Source of the DNA: Diploptera punctata
Lineage: Eukaryota; Arthropoda; Insecta; Blattodea; Blaberidae
Direction: 5' to 3'
Length of the DNA stretch: 64,000 bases
Assembly: GCA_030220185.1 (NCBI GenBank)
Contig: JASPKZ010008350.1
Location: forward strand, 2,018,501 to 2,082,500
Below the pieces are notes generated by a model that was not told the origin of the DNA, made no database searches, and was given only the letters and a program-made list of their open reading frames with translations. The position numbers were made by a program, and so were the translations under genes. Below are positions 10,556-20,935 of the stretch, one piece after another; positions within the stretch are counted from its first letter, which is position 1; every line of letters begins with the position of its first letter.

Positions 10556-10583
<28 letters not shown>
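10440..10583 (+). mobile_element. LINE-B 3' end with (CTA)n tail
   Basis: Holds the LINE-B 3' UTR signature (..cggactgtcaacagcacg.., ..catatttataaataat..) followed by a (CTA)n tract at 10540-10583. It matches 26760-26880 and 52600-52705. All coding sequence is lost by 5' truncation. Confidence 0.8.
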
Positions 10584-10587
<4 letters not shown>

Positions 10588-10671
10588 GATTTTCTCATTA
10601 CCAGCATCATATACCAGGTCTAATGGCTGATATGCTGACCGCATATCACCCCAATACTTAAAAAATAAAAA

Positions 10672-11165
10672 AACTCCAAGCGCGTCAGGCCTAGAAGGCC
10701 ACATCTTCTTCTTTCTTCTTGTAAGCCCATGTTTCTCTTAACAGAGATTTTAGGCGCTCTCCCCCTACAGGGAAGAATTTGAACCATACTAATTTAGTTA
10801 CACTTGTTTTCGTATAGATGTCATTTGAGTGGTCCGTGGTCAGCGTTCCGCCTCATACTAACATCTAGGAAACCAATGTAGTACTAGGACGGGAAAATTC
10901 GGTAAATTTTGCTTAGAGGCCTTTTCATTCAGGCTTAAGGATTTTTTACGAGCCTGAAAATCTTCAGACTCGGGAGCCACGGCTTAAAGTCCCTCCCGGA
11001 GGACTTGCTCTTTGGATTGTTCCGTCCTAAAAATCCATCGACCCCGGTCGGGTTTTAACCTTGACTCTCGGGACCAGAGGCAAGGAGCATAACCACTAGT
11101 CCACCGCGGTCGACGGCCTCACATCTACACGTGTTATTCACAGATATGTCACCCCAATACTGTCT
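10672..11165 (-). mobile_element. SINE-6 remnant, split by SINE-3
   Basis: The SINE-6 3' end (..gcgtcaggcctagaagg..) lies at 10680-10702 and more of its tail (..ggcctcacatctacacgtg..) at 11116-11165. A SINE-3 copy occupies the space between them, and ~25 bp of SINE-6 seems to be lost at the junction. A plus-oriented SINE-6 scrap (..atgctgaccgcatatcacccc..) lies just upstream at ~10618-10660. Confidence 0.55.
10717..11115 (-). mobile_element. SINE-3, near full length
   Basis: A ~400 bp tRNA-headed SINE on the minus strand. The head lies at the right (..ccaccgcggtcgac, box B complement near 11045-11060). The body includes ..gagcctgaaaatcttcagac.. and ..gtggtcagcgttccgcctc... The 3' end is ..gtaagcccatg.. 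with a T-rich (polyA complement) end. Nearly identical to 44653-45055. Confidence 0.9.
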
Positions 11166-11219
11166 GAATTATTATCGACTTACATAATTAACGCATGTAG
11201 ATGTGAGGCCAGAATCCAT

Positions 11220-12860
11220 GGAGTTATCATGGCAAGTTTTAATTTATTTTTAATTTTCGTCCACATTATTAAAAGCCGACTTTCATTTACTTGTTCAAAA
11301 ATTCAAGTTATTAGTTGAGCTGTTATTACGAGCTGATCATCTGAAAGAACATACAATTGATGAATGGATTGATTACGTATATTCCGGTTTTTATTCGTCA
11401 ATGTGATCATATTTTTAATTAACCAACGCTATATCGCGTATCACAACAACTTGAATATCTTTGCCTCTCCTAGCTTATGTTTGAAAAACATTATGAACTA
11501 TGTTCCTCTTAGTAGTGCATTAAGTAGTAAATATATCTAAAACATTCGAGATTGTTGTAATTTAATTTATTTATTTAGCCTGGTGGAGTTAAGGTCACTC
11601 CCACTCACCAGGACAAACATATTACATCAGAATATAACAATCGCAATTTACTCTAATATACTAAATGAAGATTTGATCAATAAGATATCTAATATATTAA
11701 GATACTTGTATAATACAAGCACGTTAATGATAGTTAAGATTAAGACTAAAACTGATAATAAAATGTATTCAAGCAAAAATTAAATTGTTGGTAGACTGTT
11801 CCTGTCTAAAGTACATAAGAAAACAAAGAAAAATATGAGATATTGAAAACTAAATTTACGATTATACAATATTTTAAAAAATGAAAATATTTGTTAATCT
11901 TAATATTATTTTCATAAATAATTTATTAGTTGTTAAAAGAATACTATCAGTGAGGTGTATAAGTCAGTTTGTTATTAAATAATTAATTAGTTTGTTTTCG
12001 AACGATATTATAGTTTGACAGTCTCTAATATAGGGCGGAAAGGAATTTCATGTATTGTAGTATGTAACTTTGAGAAATAGAGGGTGTTACATCATACCGA
12101 AAATCTTTATGATCAAAGAGAGATAATTTTTTAAAAGAAATGTATATCCTTAAACACGTAGATTCAGTTCTGCACATTATTCTGGTGCACACTTTGTCAC
12201 GTAACCAAGTTACAGATCTTTATTTTTAGGACATGTCAAAATTATAATATAAGAAATTAAAGTTGCCGCTAGAGCTCAGCAATCTCCCAAATCTATTATA
12301 CATTTCACAAAATCAAAAATATTCTGCCATACTCGATAGTGTTGGACGTCGTTGCTGCAAAGGTATTAAACATGCATTAAAGTACGGGACAGATTGTTTG
12401 AATATATATATTGAACTATCAGAGCATGCTTATCAATACATTATATTTTGTACAACTGTTTTTAATCAAAATGCGAACCTTTTGGGCTAGCACCTTGACA
12501 AATGCACATAAATCGTAAATATTGTTTTAGAGAGCATATAACATCAGGGTAAGGGCCTATTTGTCCATTCTGCTCCCGCTAGTATGGTAGGAGTATGTCG
12601 TATTTTCTGCGTCTGGTCTTTTTGGTCTCTCTATATCTATTTTATCCTGAGGTATGTATTACAAAAATATTTAGAAATACGGTTTTCATTCATTCTTAAT
12701 GGTGGGCAATGAAAACCTCGTAACTCCATTTTGGTAAAATTTACAGGAGAAACAAATAACTGTTTTAAATAATTATTAAAACTGATACAACAATAGTTCC
12801 CACACATTTTACAACAGAATACAAGTCAAGTTATTAATACATTTGAAGTCCGTGTTCTCA
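11220..12860. other. AT-rich DNA, nothing recognised
   Basis: Short open frames at 11583 and 12263 show no family resemblance and have background composition. No repeats shared with the rest of the window were noticed. Confidence 0.45.
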
Positions 12861-12864
12861 ACGG

Positions 12865-13145
12865 ATTATGCATCACATATATCTGTGCTGGCTACTGGAG
12901 TTAGGCCTATGTGGTTTTCAATGACTGATGGACTTACGATGTTTTCATTGCCTACCGTCGCTTTGGATGTGTTGATACCAATTACTTTTATTTCTCTCAT
13001 TTTTTTCAAAATTAAAGTTATATATTTGTATTTAATTCCCTCTATTTTCGTTTTTATGATTCCTTGGAGAATATCCCCTATAGACCCCAAGAAACGCATC
13101 TCTGAAGTTTCAATTTCTTATCAGATTTTGTTAACTATCATATCT
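12865..13145 (-). mobile_element. LINE-C fragment, degenerate
   Basis: The minus strand reads ETSEMRFLGSIGDILQ and, after a frameshift, a stretch like NFEKNERNKSNWYQHIQ. This follows the LINE-C order MRFLR..AGYT...RKRN...W..HI.RMD. Both long frames seen across this segment are by-products of the remnant. Confidence 0.6.
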
Positions 13146-13291
13146 CGTACCCATTTGATAATGTAGTTACGCTGCTGTTGGAAATACATTAACTTCATGT
13201 TAACTGGCAGAATTAAACTTTAAGGCAAATCTATCACTCAACCAGATTATATAAAATTTACAATAATATTAGTCGTATAATTCCTCTAAAC

Positions 13292-13613
13292 TCCATGGCG
13301 CGACAGACCTACATGACTCTTGGTCTATCAGGCGGCTGCTGGCCTCACATCCACATGTGTTAATCACAGAAGTAGACGATCATCCAGCCAGTATAGGGGT
13401 GATGTGTGGTCAGCATGTCGGGTCTCTCAGCCATTATACTTGGTTTTCTTAATCTTGAGCCGCTACTTATTGTAGCTATCCAAAAGCCTAACACCGGTTC
13501 CAACTGGATGGAATTCCAAGAGAAAATTCTTTTCCCCATGGGTCTCGAACCAGCGCGTGTCCCTTAGCTCTGCGCCAAGGCATCTTGCTTTAACCATTCG
13601 GATACGGTGTGAG
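13292..13613 (-). mobile_element. SINE-6
   Basis: Minus-strand copy: tRNA head at the right (..aaccattcggatacggtgtg, box B complement ..ctcgaaccagcgcg..), middle (..gagccgctacttattgtagc..) and 3' end (..ggcgcgacagacctac..). It matches 27587-27930 along its length. Confidence 0.9.
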
Positions 13614-13814
13614 ACAGTCTTATAATTTAGTTACAATAAAAATAAATTATTACATAGTGTGCCTACAATATAATTAATTACTATGTAATATATGTGTTGA
13701 TTTAGTCCAAATTTAGCTAATGAAACATAAAATTAGATAATAGGACAATTTAAAAGAAAGTGAAACTACTAATGTATAGAATAAATTTTGTTATCAGATG
13801 GAGAAATAGTATAT

Positions 13815-14430
13815 ATTACGATGTGAGGTTGGAAAGTGTTTTTTACAAAAATCGAAGAAAATGTTTAATTTCCGAGATTCTGTAAAACACTTCACGAACT
13901 TGCATTTTACATTATTTTTTGCGCGATGGTGTTTTCAAAATAGTAAATAATAGTAAAATAATATCTTTGTTGAAAATATTTGTCTTCATTATAAACAATT
14001 GACTAACGTTAACAGTGTGGACAATGCTCATTAATTGAAACAACAGAAGGCCGTGAGACTAATTAGTGATAAAATAACAGGAAGCCGTGAGACCAATTAG
14101 TTATAAAACGGCGGCAAGTACGTATTTATCGTTTTATATTGTTTCAAATAAAGTTCAGTACATTTAAAATGTAGTGATTTGTTTCGTATAATGTATATTA
14201 ACACTACCTTTTGGATATTTTTTGTATATACATTGTATGTAGTGTACATAGAGGGCAGTGGTTTTACTTCCCATACGCGCGTTTGTAATAAGTAATATTA
14301 CAGTATAGTTATTTTATTACAGTATAGATATTTAGGTTGGCAACGCCGAAATATAGGAAGTTGAATTTTCAATCATGGTCGCCATTGCTGTAAGTACGAC
14401 AAAACGCACTATCGCTCAAAAAATATTTTT
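13815..14430 (+). repeat. DR2 dispersed repeat, copy 1
   Basis: About 600 bp that recurs in direct orientation at 38944-39545 with point changes and small indels (for example ..tagtgatttgtttcgta.. and ..gagggcagtggttttacttc..). Near the 3' end is ATGGTCGCCATTGCT followed by GTAAGTAC, i.e. a short frame with a good splice-donor match, kept in both copies. No class could be assigned; solo LTR or promoter-bearing fragment are both possible. Confidence 0.7.
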
Positions 14431-14439
14431 TCAACAGAG

Positions 14440-15920
14440 AGCCCTAATTATATAAGCTTGAGTTAGAAGTATATTGTTATGAATACATAGAGTCTTGGAA
14501 TCAATTACCTTAACTATCTAATACTATGTTTTCAAGGGATATTAGAACTATAAACAATGTAGATAAGGGTAGATTTATTATCCCACACCTCCCGTTCTCA
14601 AACACCAAGGAAGTTAGGTATATAAGGTTTCAAATATAAGCTTAGAGTAGTTATTTAGGGCTAGAATACTTAGGGATTGTAATTATTATACTTTAGTAAT
14701 AAAATAATTTAAAATAAGAATCCATTGTTTATTTCAAAACTTATCATGATTAACTGTTCTTCCTCATACTAACGCTCGGCTAGATAAACACGCTACCAGA
14801 TTTTCCAAGTCCCGAAGGTCCTTCAAGCCTAAGGAAACCAGCGGGGTCATAACATATATCTTTTAACAAAAATATGTAATCTCTCTGTGTGACTTATAAT
14901 TTCTAAAACTTTATCAGTGACGTCATATAACACTCTGTATAATCGGAATGAAGTTAAATATGACCAGAGTTTTAATAGCAGATAGTATTACAGTAGTCAT
15001 CCCACTACAATTGGACTGAGTTTCCTAGCTACTAAATATTAAGAATCCCTTTAACATTCCTACAATATATTGCTTACAAACAAAACTTATGCATATTTTT
15101 AATTTAATATAAAATTTATATTCTGAAAATTATTTTAGAATGCATCTTTAGCGAAGATCTCAAAACTACTATTAGAATGGGCTTGTCTACAAACTCTTCA
15201 TACTTCATACATTACATACTATCTTAATTATACTTAAAGTAATTCAAATTAAACAAGGAATTTCTGTAATGACAAGATATAGCATTCATCAATTTGTACA
15301 AATTCTTATTGTCACCTCCTTTATTCTATTAAAACTTATCAATTGTGAACAAAAAATGGCAGACTAAACATAGGCCTACCACTTGATATTCAGGTTGCTC
15401 CATAAAATATAGAAATTGTGCTTGTTTAAGAAATCATACAATTAAATAGAGAGTTTTATGAGTCATGAATATTTAAAACGCACGATATAGATTGCTACGT
15501 TTGTAGCTTTTAGTTGTTTCATTTGTAGCTATTCACAATTTTCGCCATAAAAATATAAAGAGTGCGCCTGGGGATTTGGATAGTGTAAAATGTTGTGTAT
15601 TGTGATTTACACTCAGCGATACGGAGAAACCTATTGTGAAAACGAAAAAAAAAAATCGTACAGGTTGTCAATAGCGATCACAATGTCCAATTATAGATGT
15701 GATTTTTATCCATATTGTCAAACACAACTCGATGTTCTTTGTCTTGTAAAGTACAAAGCTTATTTGTTATCACACCGGAACAGTTGCAAATTATAAATAC
15801 CAGCTTTCAACTCGCTATACATATGGAGACATGCAATTATCACGTAAAAATATGTTAAAGATTGCTTTTTGGGCTACGGTGCATCATTTATAATAACGAC
15901 TGATGTTGATAGTAAACTTG
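14440..15920. other. Nothing recognised
   Basis: AT-rich background. A short frame at 15590-15796 (68 codons) has no recognisable motif. Confidence 0.45.
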
Positions 15921-15921
15921 C

Positions 15922-15924
<3 letters not shown>

Positions 15925-15956
<32 letters not shown>
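15925..15956. repeat. (TA)n microsatellite
   Basis: About fifteen TA units at the left edge of the DR3 composite. Confidence 0.95.
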
Positions 15957-15963
<7 letters not shown>

Positions 15964-15973
15964 AAGAAAAATA

Positions 15974-16166
15974 AATGCCTGGACGGGATTCGAACCCGGA
16001 ACTCTGAGTCTGTACCTCAGCGTGTTATCCATTACACCACCAGGCGAATCCAATTCAAACACTTATTTTTCTTATATATGTATTATATTCTCCATTATTA
16101 CTAGATGTCGCGAGAACTCGGTCTTCACTGCCATCTAGTAGCTGACTATAACAAGTAAGCAAATTA
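15974..16166 (-). repeat. DR3 composite with tRNA-like module
   Basis: The minus strand reads, in order, a conserved 5' module (..actagatggcagtgaagacc..), an A/T-rich linker and a tRNA-like module at 15980-16047. The tRNA-like part has a GTGT/ACAC D-stem, a CTGAG/CTCAG anticodon stem with loop GTACAGA and box B GGTTCGAATCC. The acceptor stem has a mismatch and the loop would read ACA. Because the upstream module is conserved with it at 37550 and partly at 46150, I call it a repeat, not a tRNA gene. Confidence 0.6.
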
Positions 16167-16167
16167 A

Positions 16168-16192
16168 AGAGAATATATATATATATATATAT
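16168..16192. repeat. (TA)n microsatellite
   Basis: Perfect TA run separating DR3 from the SINE-1 copy. Confidence 0.9.
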
Positions 16193-16193
16193 A

Positions 16194-16511
16194 GTAATTC
16201 TGCCCGAAGGCAGGTCCTTCACTGCAATCATAACATTTTCATGCTATGCTACCAGGGAATTGTAGGTGTGGTAGCTTCCCGTTGCGTTCCACACCGGCAA
16301 AGGATGATGAGGAATGATGATAATGATAAGGATGATGATGGCCATATGATTTCGTGGACCGTTTGGGCCTTAAAGTTTTCCTGACATTTGTCTTAAAGGT
16401 GAGGAAAAACCCCGATGAAAACCTCACCCAGAAAAACTTCCCCGACCGGGGATCGAACCCGGGCCCGCTGCGTGACAGGGCAGCACGCTACCTCGAGACC
16501 ACAGCGGTGGA
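16194..16511 (-). mobile_element. SINE-1, near full length
   Basis: Minus-strand copy from the 3' end (..aattctgcccgaaggcagg..) to the tRNA head (..acctcgagaccacagcggtgg). Box B complement near 16449-16460. It is flanked by TA microsatellites on both sides, which hides any target-site duplication. Confidence 0.92.
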
Positions 16512-16734
16512 TATATATATATATAACATTTTACTGTAGAAAGTTTACTAATTATAGTTATTTTAGGAACTTCAATATTAAAATGATAGTTTCCTACACG
16601 TATATCCATTTATTTACATATACGTACTTCTTACCCTAAATGGAGGAGAACTTATTTATACTAAATAACCTTGTCTACCACAAAACTGTTGAACAAATCT
16701 CTTCATTCAAATATTTAGTATACCATTAAACCAC

Positions 16735-17285
16735 ATGTAATAAGAACAGTTAAGTCTCATAAACTACGATGGGCAGGGCATGTGCCAAAAATGGGGAATA
16801 TAAGGGGGGCATGAAAACTCCTTGTAGGAAAACCAGAGGGTAGGCCAAGAATGAGGTAGAAGAATAATATGAACCACGATTTTATAAATTGTACAGGGGT
16901 AAGGAAAAGGTAAAGTGATCCTACTACAACCCTCAGGAGGTGTTGGGGTAGTAGGAGGATAAGGTTCTCACCTTTTTTAGAGATGTCAGCCGGATTGTCA
17001 ACCCTCCTTGACGGCCGCCTTTATCCCCAGAACAAGCGTCTGATACTAATTTCCGATAGAAATTGAGTTGACCCCGGGATCGTGGTACCTCCAGAAGATT
17101 TAGACCAGTTTAAACAATCGTGAACCCTACTGGACTCGAACCCCCGATCATCTGGTTTCTAGTGTGTTGCCTTAACGAACTATGCTACAGTGTGCCCCAA
17201 ATTATACAGAGGAAGATTGGAAATATTAGCTCAGATTATGGATGTATGGAATGCGCGGGCATAAACCTACGGTTCGACAGTGTCA
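16735..17285 (+). mobile_element. LINE-A 3' fragment, split by SINE-5
   Basis: The first part (16735-16899) carries ..aacagttaagtctcataaac.. and ..cttgtaggaaaaccagaggg... The second part (17199-17285) resumes with ..tatacagaggaagattgg.. and ends ..tacggttcgacagtgtcag... A SINE-5 lies between them, so the LINE-A copy is the older insertion. Confidence 0.85.
16900..17198 (-). mobile_element. SINE-5 nested in LINE-A, with TSD
   Basis: A minus-strand copy of the SINE typified by 50842-51148: ..ggtagtaggagg.., ..ccccagaacaagcgtctg.. and a head ending ..tatgctacagtgtgcccc. The flanks AAATTGTACAGGGG (16886-16899) and AAATTATACAGAGG (17199-17212) are a 14 bp TSD with two differences. Confidence 0.85.
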
Positions 17286-17391
17286 GATAAAATGGCCGTT
17301 ATGATAATGAAAAGTATATATGAGTTATTTCACATTTTAATAAGTTGATGGGAATAATTAATATAGTTTTAAAACTGTATTTACTGCAGGC

Positions 17392-17525
17392 ACATACAAG
17401 AGTGATTATAAAATCTTGATGAGACCAATGCTTGCCTATGGAAGCGAATATTTAACTATAGGCCTACAGCAAATATATATGAACAGAACCATAGCTGGTG
17501 AAATGGACTTCATGAAAATATAACT
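17392..17525 (+). mobile_element. LINE-C/D RT C-terminal fragment
   Basis: One frame reads TYKSDYKILMRPMLAYGSEY and continues with ...AGEMDFMK, the usual Y..L.P.L.YG.E.W......AEM.F.. string following the RT domain of these elements. It ends near a SINE-1 head. Too short to place more precisely. Confidence 0.55.
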
Positions 17526-17569
17526 GGGTACACAAATAAAACAATACATACCGTACATACTATTGTCCA

Positions 17570-17872
17570 CCACTGTGGTCTCGAGGTAGCGTGCTGCCTT
17601 TTCACGCAGCGGGCCCGGGTTCGATTCCCGGTCGGGACAGGCTCCTGGGTGAGGTTTTTTCGGGGTTTTTCCTCACCTGTAATACAAATGTCAGGAAGCT
17701 TAGGGCCCAACGGTCCCCAAAAATCATCCGACCATCACCATCATCATCCTTCACCGGTGTGGAAAGCAACGGGAAGCTTCCACACCTATAATTTCCTAGT
17801 AAAGCTGCAAAGTATAACATGGAAATGCTATGATTGCAGTGAAAAACCTGCCCTCGGGCAGAATTACTGTAG
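17570..17872 (+). mobile_element. SINE-1, near full length
   Basis: Plus-strand copy with a well-preserved head (TGGTCTCGAGGTAGCGTGCT) and box B GGTTCGATTCC near 17617-17628. The body and the tail through ..ctcgggcagaattactg.. are present. Both strands give ~100-codon open frames here; these are SINE by-products. Confidence 0.93.
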
Positions 17873-17879
17873 ACATTTG

Positions 17880-18230
17880 GGCTTGAAATATCTTCTGTTA
17901 TGTAGATACAAGAATCATTGTCAGTAACCTCAGCACATGGATCGAACCACACCCCTTGTCAGATTTTAAAATGCTCCCAGAGGAAAGATATATTTAAAAT
18001 AATCACTTAAAAGGTAGGAAGATTATGACGACCTAGGAATCCGATGCATAGTCATTAACAGAAAAAAAATCCTAAATTGAAAAAAAGAAGGGAGATTTAT
18101 AAAATCAATAGGACTTTACACACATTACTAAATTAACAACATAATTAAATAAAACGTATTAGTAACCTAATTGAAAAAATATTCCTACCTATAAAATTGA
18201 TGGTAAATCACCGTTTAGGTTGTTAAACAT
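17880..18230. other. Nothing recognised
   Basis: AT-rich background between SINE-1 and the PLE array. Confidence 0.45.
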
Positions 18231-18322
18231 TAAAATCCTAAAACGCGTATCCGATGTATCAATCGACCTCAACTAAAACAAACTGCTATTCAATAGCTTC
18301 GTTAAACTTCAAACAATGTAGT

Positions 18323-18349
18323 CCTTTCAGAAACATGTTCCATCATCAG
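18323..18349 (-). ncRNA. Hammerhead-like core 1
   Basis: Minus strand: CTGATGA, then TGGAACATGTTTCT in which GGAAC can pair with GTTTC, then GAAAGG. The loop is only two bases if all five pairs form, so four pairs with a larger loop is more likely. Confidence 0.4.
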
Positions 18350-18381
18350 CATATACAATAAACTTCGTCAAAACATTAAAT

Positions 18382-18628
18382 CTACATCAGTTAGGATAAA
18401 CCGGGTAAGTCAACTTTTGGTCGAAAATGAGTTATTAACATCTCCCGATAGCTTTTGGTCCAATGCACATTCTGTAAAAACGGGTAAGTCGTCAAGCGGA
18501 AAGTGACGGTGTTATTAAGCATTGAATTTTCGATGTATGCACTCGTTGATGTAAGTCATTGAACTAGTTTTTGCTCTCCAGTAAAAAATCACTTTGAAGA
18601 CTTACCTGGTTTTCCTAACTGATGTAGA
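18382..18628. mobile_element. MITE-like element inside PLE array
   Basis: Ends CTACATCAGTTAGGATAAAC (18382-) and its approximate reverse complement at ~18600-18628 form ~29 bp inverted repeats around ~190 bp without a gene. GGGTAAGTC also recurs internally. AAAT occurs on both outer sides and may be the target duplication, but this is weak. Confidence 0.5.
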
Positions 18629-18639
18629 AATAATATAGG

Positions 18640-18665
18640 CCTTTCAGAAATTGTTACATCATCAG
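18640..18665 (-). ncRNA. Hammerhead-like core 2
   Basis: Minus strand: CTGATGA, then TGTAACAATTTCT, then GAAAGG. Stem II is weakened compared with core 1. Confidence 0.35.
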
Positions 18666-18690
18666 CACGTAAAACGAACTATAATGTAGA

Positions 18691-18717
18691 CCTCTCAGAA
18701 ACATGCTAATTCATCAG
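18691..18717 (-). ncRNA. Hammerhead-like core 3, decayed
   Basis: Minus strand: CTGATGA is kept, but the second box is GAGA in place of GAAA. This change is expected to abolish activity. Confidence 0.3.
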
Positions 18718-18982
18718 TAGCTAAAATGGGACCATTTTACATGTTGATAATGAAACGTGTACATTACAAAGGGTCAACAAGGTTTTCTTCACAAGAAACC
18801 TGATTAGTGAATCTAGTGTATTTTTTCATACTGAATTCAGATATGTAGTCAGAATGTTTCCATTAGGCACAGTTTTTTTTTTGTGACAGCTACTTGTTTA
18901 AAATTGATTTTAGCATTCTCTTTGATCTGTCATAGGAACCTGTACCTTATGTGTAGCGATATTATTCAAGCTGTATTTAAGG

Positions 18983-19129
18983 GCTGTCTCTGATGAGCAC
19001 GGTGAGCGTTTTCATCAGCAAATTTCCACAATGGAAAATAAGTACCAAGGCAAGTGGAGTTCTAATATGCTCGCTGACTACTGTTGGACCAAGAACAGAT
19101 ATGTTCCAGATGCAAAATATGCCCCATAA
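18983..19129 (+). pseudogene. Fragment of a dispersed arthropod gene
   Basis: One frame reads AVSDEHGERFHQQISTMENK and then YQGKWSSNMLADYCW, ending in TAA at 19127-19129. I recall this SDEHGERFHQ...KYQGKW...MLADYCW block as recurring in many arthropod genomes in uncharacterised, mobile-element-like proteins. The function is unknown to me. Only the C-terminal ~49 residues remain, with no start. A second copy lies on the other strand at 62923-63108. Confidence 0.6.
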
Positions 19130-19439
19130 TTACTATCTACCACTTTCTAGGTAAGTCAGAATGAATTAGAGTTAGATGGATTTTATTAAAAATTATAAAA
19201 ATGTAAATGAATATTACAGAAAACTCTTGCGTGATAGGAAAAAAACTGAAATGATATTTAAATTCAGAATGAAAAATACTTCTAAAATCTCGTATTTTTA
19301 TTCTTGTGAAAGAAAAAAAAAGTTAATTTTTGTCGACCAATGTTATTTGTGTTTGACTAAGTTTTCAAACAGAAGTTTGTTTTAGTTGACCTCGATTGAT
19401 ATCAGATTTTAAGATTTTAACATTTTATGTTAGACGTTG

Positions 19440-19792
19440 CTATGTAATACATGTTTAACGACGCGCTTAATGGCTCAGGTATTTAGCGTCGTAAATCAAA
19501 TTTGGGCGTAAAAAAGTTCGAAAATGTTGTCAGAGCCGTCATTTTAGGATCGAGGTTACTGTACATGCAATAAATCTAGGACACGAGACTCGTCGATTTA
19601 CTTCCCTTTCGAAGGAAGCCATACTAAGATTTTTTTTTCAAATGCCCCAGGTTTGTCTTTCGACATTCCTGGTTTCTCTTTACGCTAAAATTTTTATTCC
19701 TTTAAAAAGCCCATCGAGCCTGGAGGGTTTGAACTTGCAGTCCTCGGAACCAGAGACGAGTATTGTAACCACTAGTCCACCGGGACCGAAAA
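19440..19792 (-). mobile_element. SINE-4
   Basis: Minus-strand copy with the head at the right (..aaccactagtccaccgggaccg, box B complement near 19722-19735). The body includes ..cccaggtttgtc.. and the left part ..tttaacgacgcgctt..tcgtaaat... It matches 32707-32992 in order. This general SINE type is common in insects. Confidence 0.7.
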
Positions 19793-20035
19793 ACATTAAA
19801 ATTACCAAACATGAATTTCATAATAGAAATTATATAAAAGTATGGGAAAACCATATTGTCTAGCTTAGATTGGGAACTGAACTATAACAATTCCGAGCGA
19901 CGTTCAAGTTGTACTGTAAACAAACTTGAATAAGGTGTTACTTAGTTGACACCGTCTATTGGGAGAACTGTGGACATACTTTTACGCACTTAATTGTGTA
20001 CGGTATTGTCATCGATAGAAATGTTATCCTTAGGC

Positions 20036-20935
20036 AACATCGTATTTTATAGGAAGCTGGCTATTACCCGGCGTGCCTAAATACATATGAAAATTAATGT
20101 GCTTTTATGTTTAGTTGAATAAGTAATAGGAAAAATAATTATACATTTATATTTTTAGATACCCCGTGCTGATTACCTCGATCTTCTTGACATAAATGAG
20201 CTGAAATACGAAAATTAATGTGTTTTGTTTAGTTAAATAAGTAAAAAAGGAAGAATTTATATTGTAATTATTTTAGATATCCCGTGCTGTTTACCCGGCG
20301 GTGCTCGGGAATCTACTCATCCGGATCTTCTTGGCATGAATGAGCTGAAAGACAAAAACTAATGTACTTCTTTGATTAGTTGAATAAGTAAAATGAAAAA
20401 TAATTATAAATTTATATCGTAATTTTTTTTAAGATTCTCCGTGCTGATCATCCGGTGTTGCCCGGGAATCTACTTATCTCGATCTTCTTGGCATAAATTA
20501 GATAAAAGACAAAATTCGTTATTGTGAGTCATCCGTAAAAGAATACCCGCCATGTGCTGCTATGCTTGCACAGGAATCTACGTACTTGTCTCGATCTTCT
20601 TGGCATCAATGAAAGAAAAAATGGTTATTGTGATTATCCGAAAGAGATAAACATATGTTGTCGTGGACTTTTTTGTAGAGCTTTTTGAGATTCTCAATTC
20701 TGTGTACATTAAGTTTGTGTATTTGTTATGGTTTAGGTAGCGTAAGCAATTTAAGCGTCCAAAGAGCTACTTTCTTCACGTTTTTACTACAAAGCGCCAT
20801 TTTTAAGGGTGTAAGAGTTGAGTATCACAACGCTCTTAAAGCCTATATTCATCCCGGGAATCTCCTGAACATTTTACAAAAAGCCACATCACAATCGGAT
20901 CAACGGTATGGCCGCGCATAAGTACAAACAAACAT
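20036..20935 (-). mobile_element. Helitron, non-autonomous, repeated 3' ends
   Basis: The 5' end at the right (..actttttgt.. to ..ggatcaacggtatggccgcg.. on the plus strand) matches the Helitron starts at 46756 and 63893. On the minus strand the left part carries five tandem copies, 110-160 bp apart, of a block with ..CGCCGGGTAA... The blocks begin near 20051, 20161, 20281, 20441 and 20551. Similar G/C hairpins precede Helitron 3' termini, so the element seems to hold repeated terminator-like ends. No Rep/helicase is present. Confidence 0.6.

Larger units (their letters stand above)
18285..18770 (-). mobile_element. PLE-type array with three ribozyme-like cores
   Basis: On the minus strand a ~50-60 bp unit occurs at least three times. 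Each unit contains CTGATGA, a short stem, GAAA (or GAGA) and AGG. Cores are at 18323-18349, 18640-18665 and 18691-18717; spacer sequence such as ..ataatgtagacc.. is also shared. A MITE-like element at 18382-18628 splits the array. There is no coding part, so assignment to Penelope-like elements rests on the core motif. Confidence 0.5.

Noticed and set aside
12843..13166. A 107-codon plus-strand frame
   Set aside because: The minus strand carries recognisable LINE-C codons; the plus frame is a by-product.
15980..16047. A possible tRNA gene on the minus strand
   Set aside because: D- and anticodon stems form, but the acceptor stem has a mismatch, the anticodon would be ACA, and the same sequence is part of the DR3 repeat.
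17602..17952. Open frames of 92 and 116 codons on both strands
   Set aside because: They lie within a SINE-1 copy and its flank; similar frames occur at every SINE-1.
18990..19010. CTGATGAG considered as another hammerhead box
   Set aside because: No GAAA box or stem II follows, and the bases are codons of the SDEHGE block.
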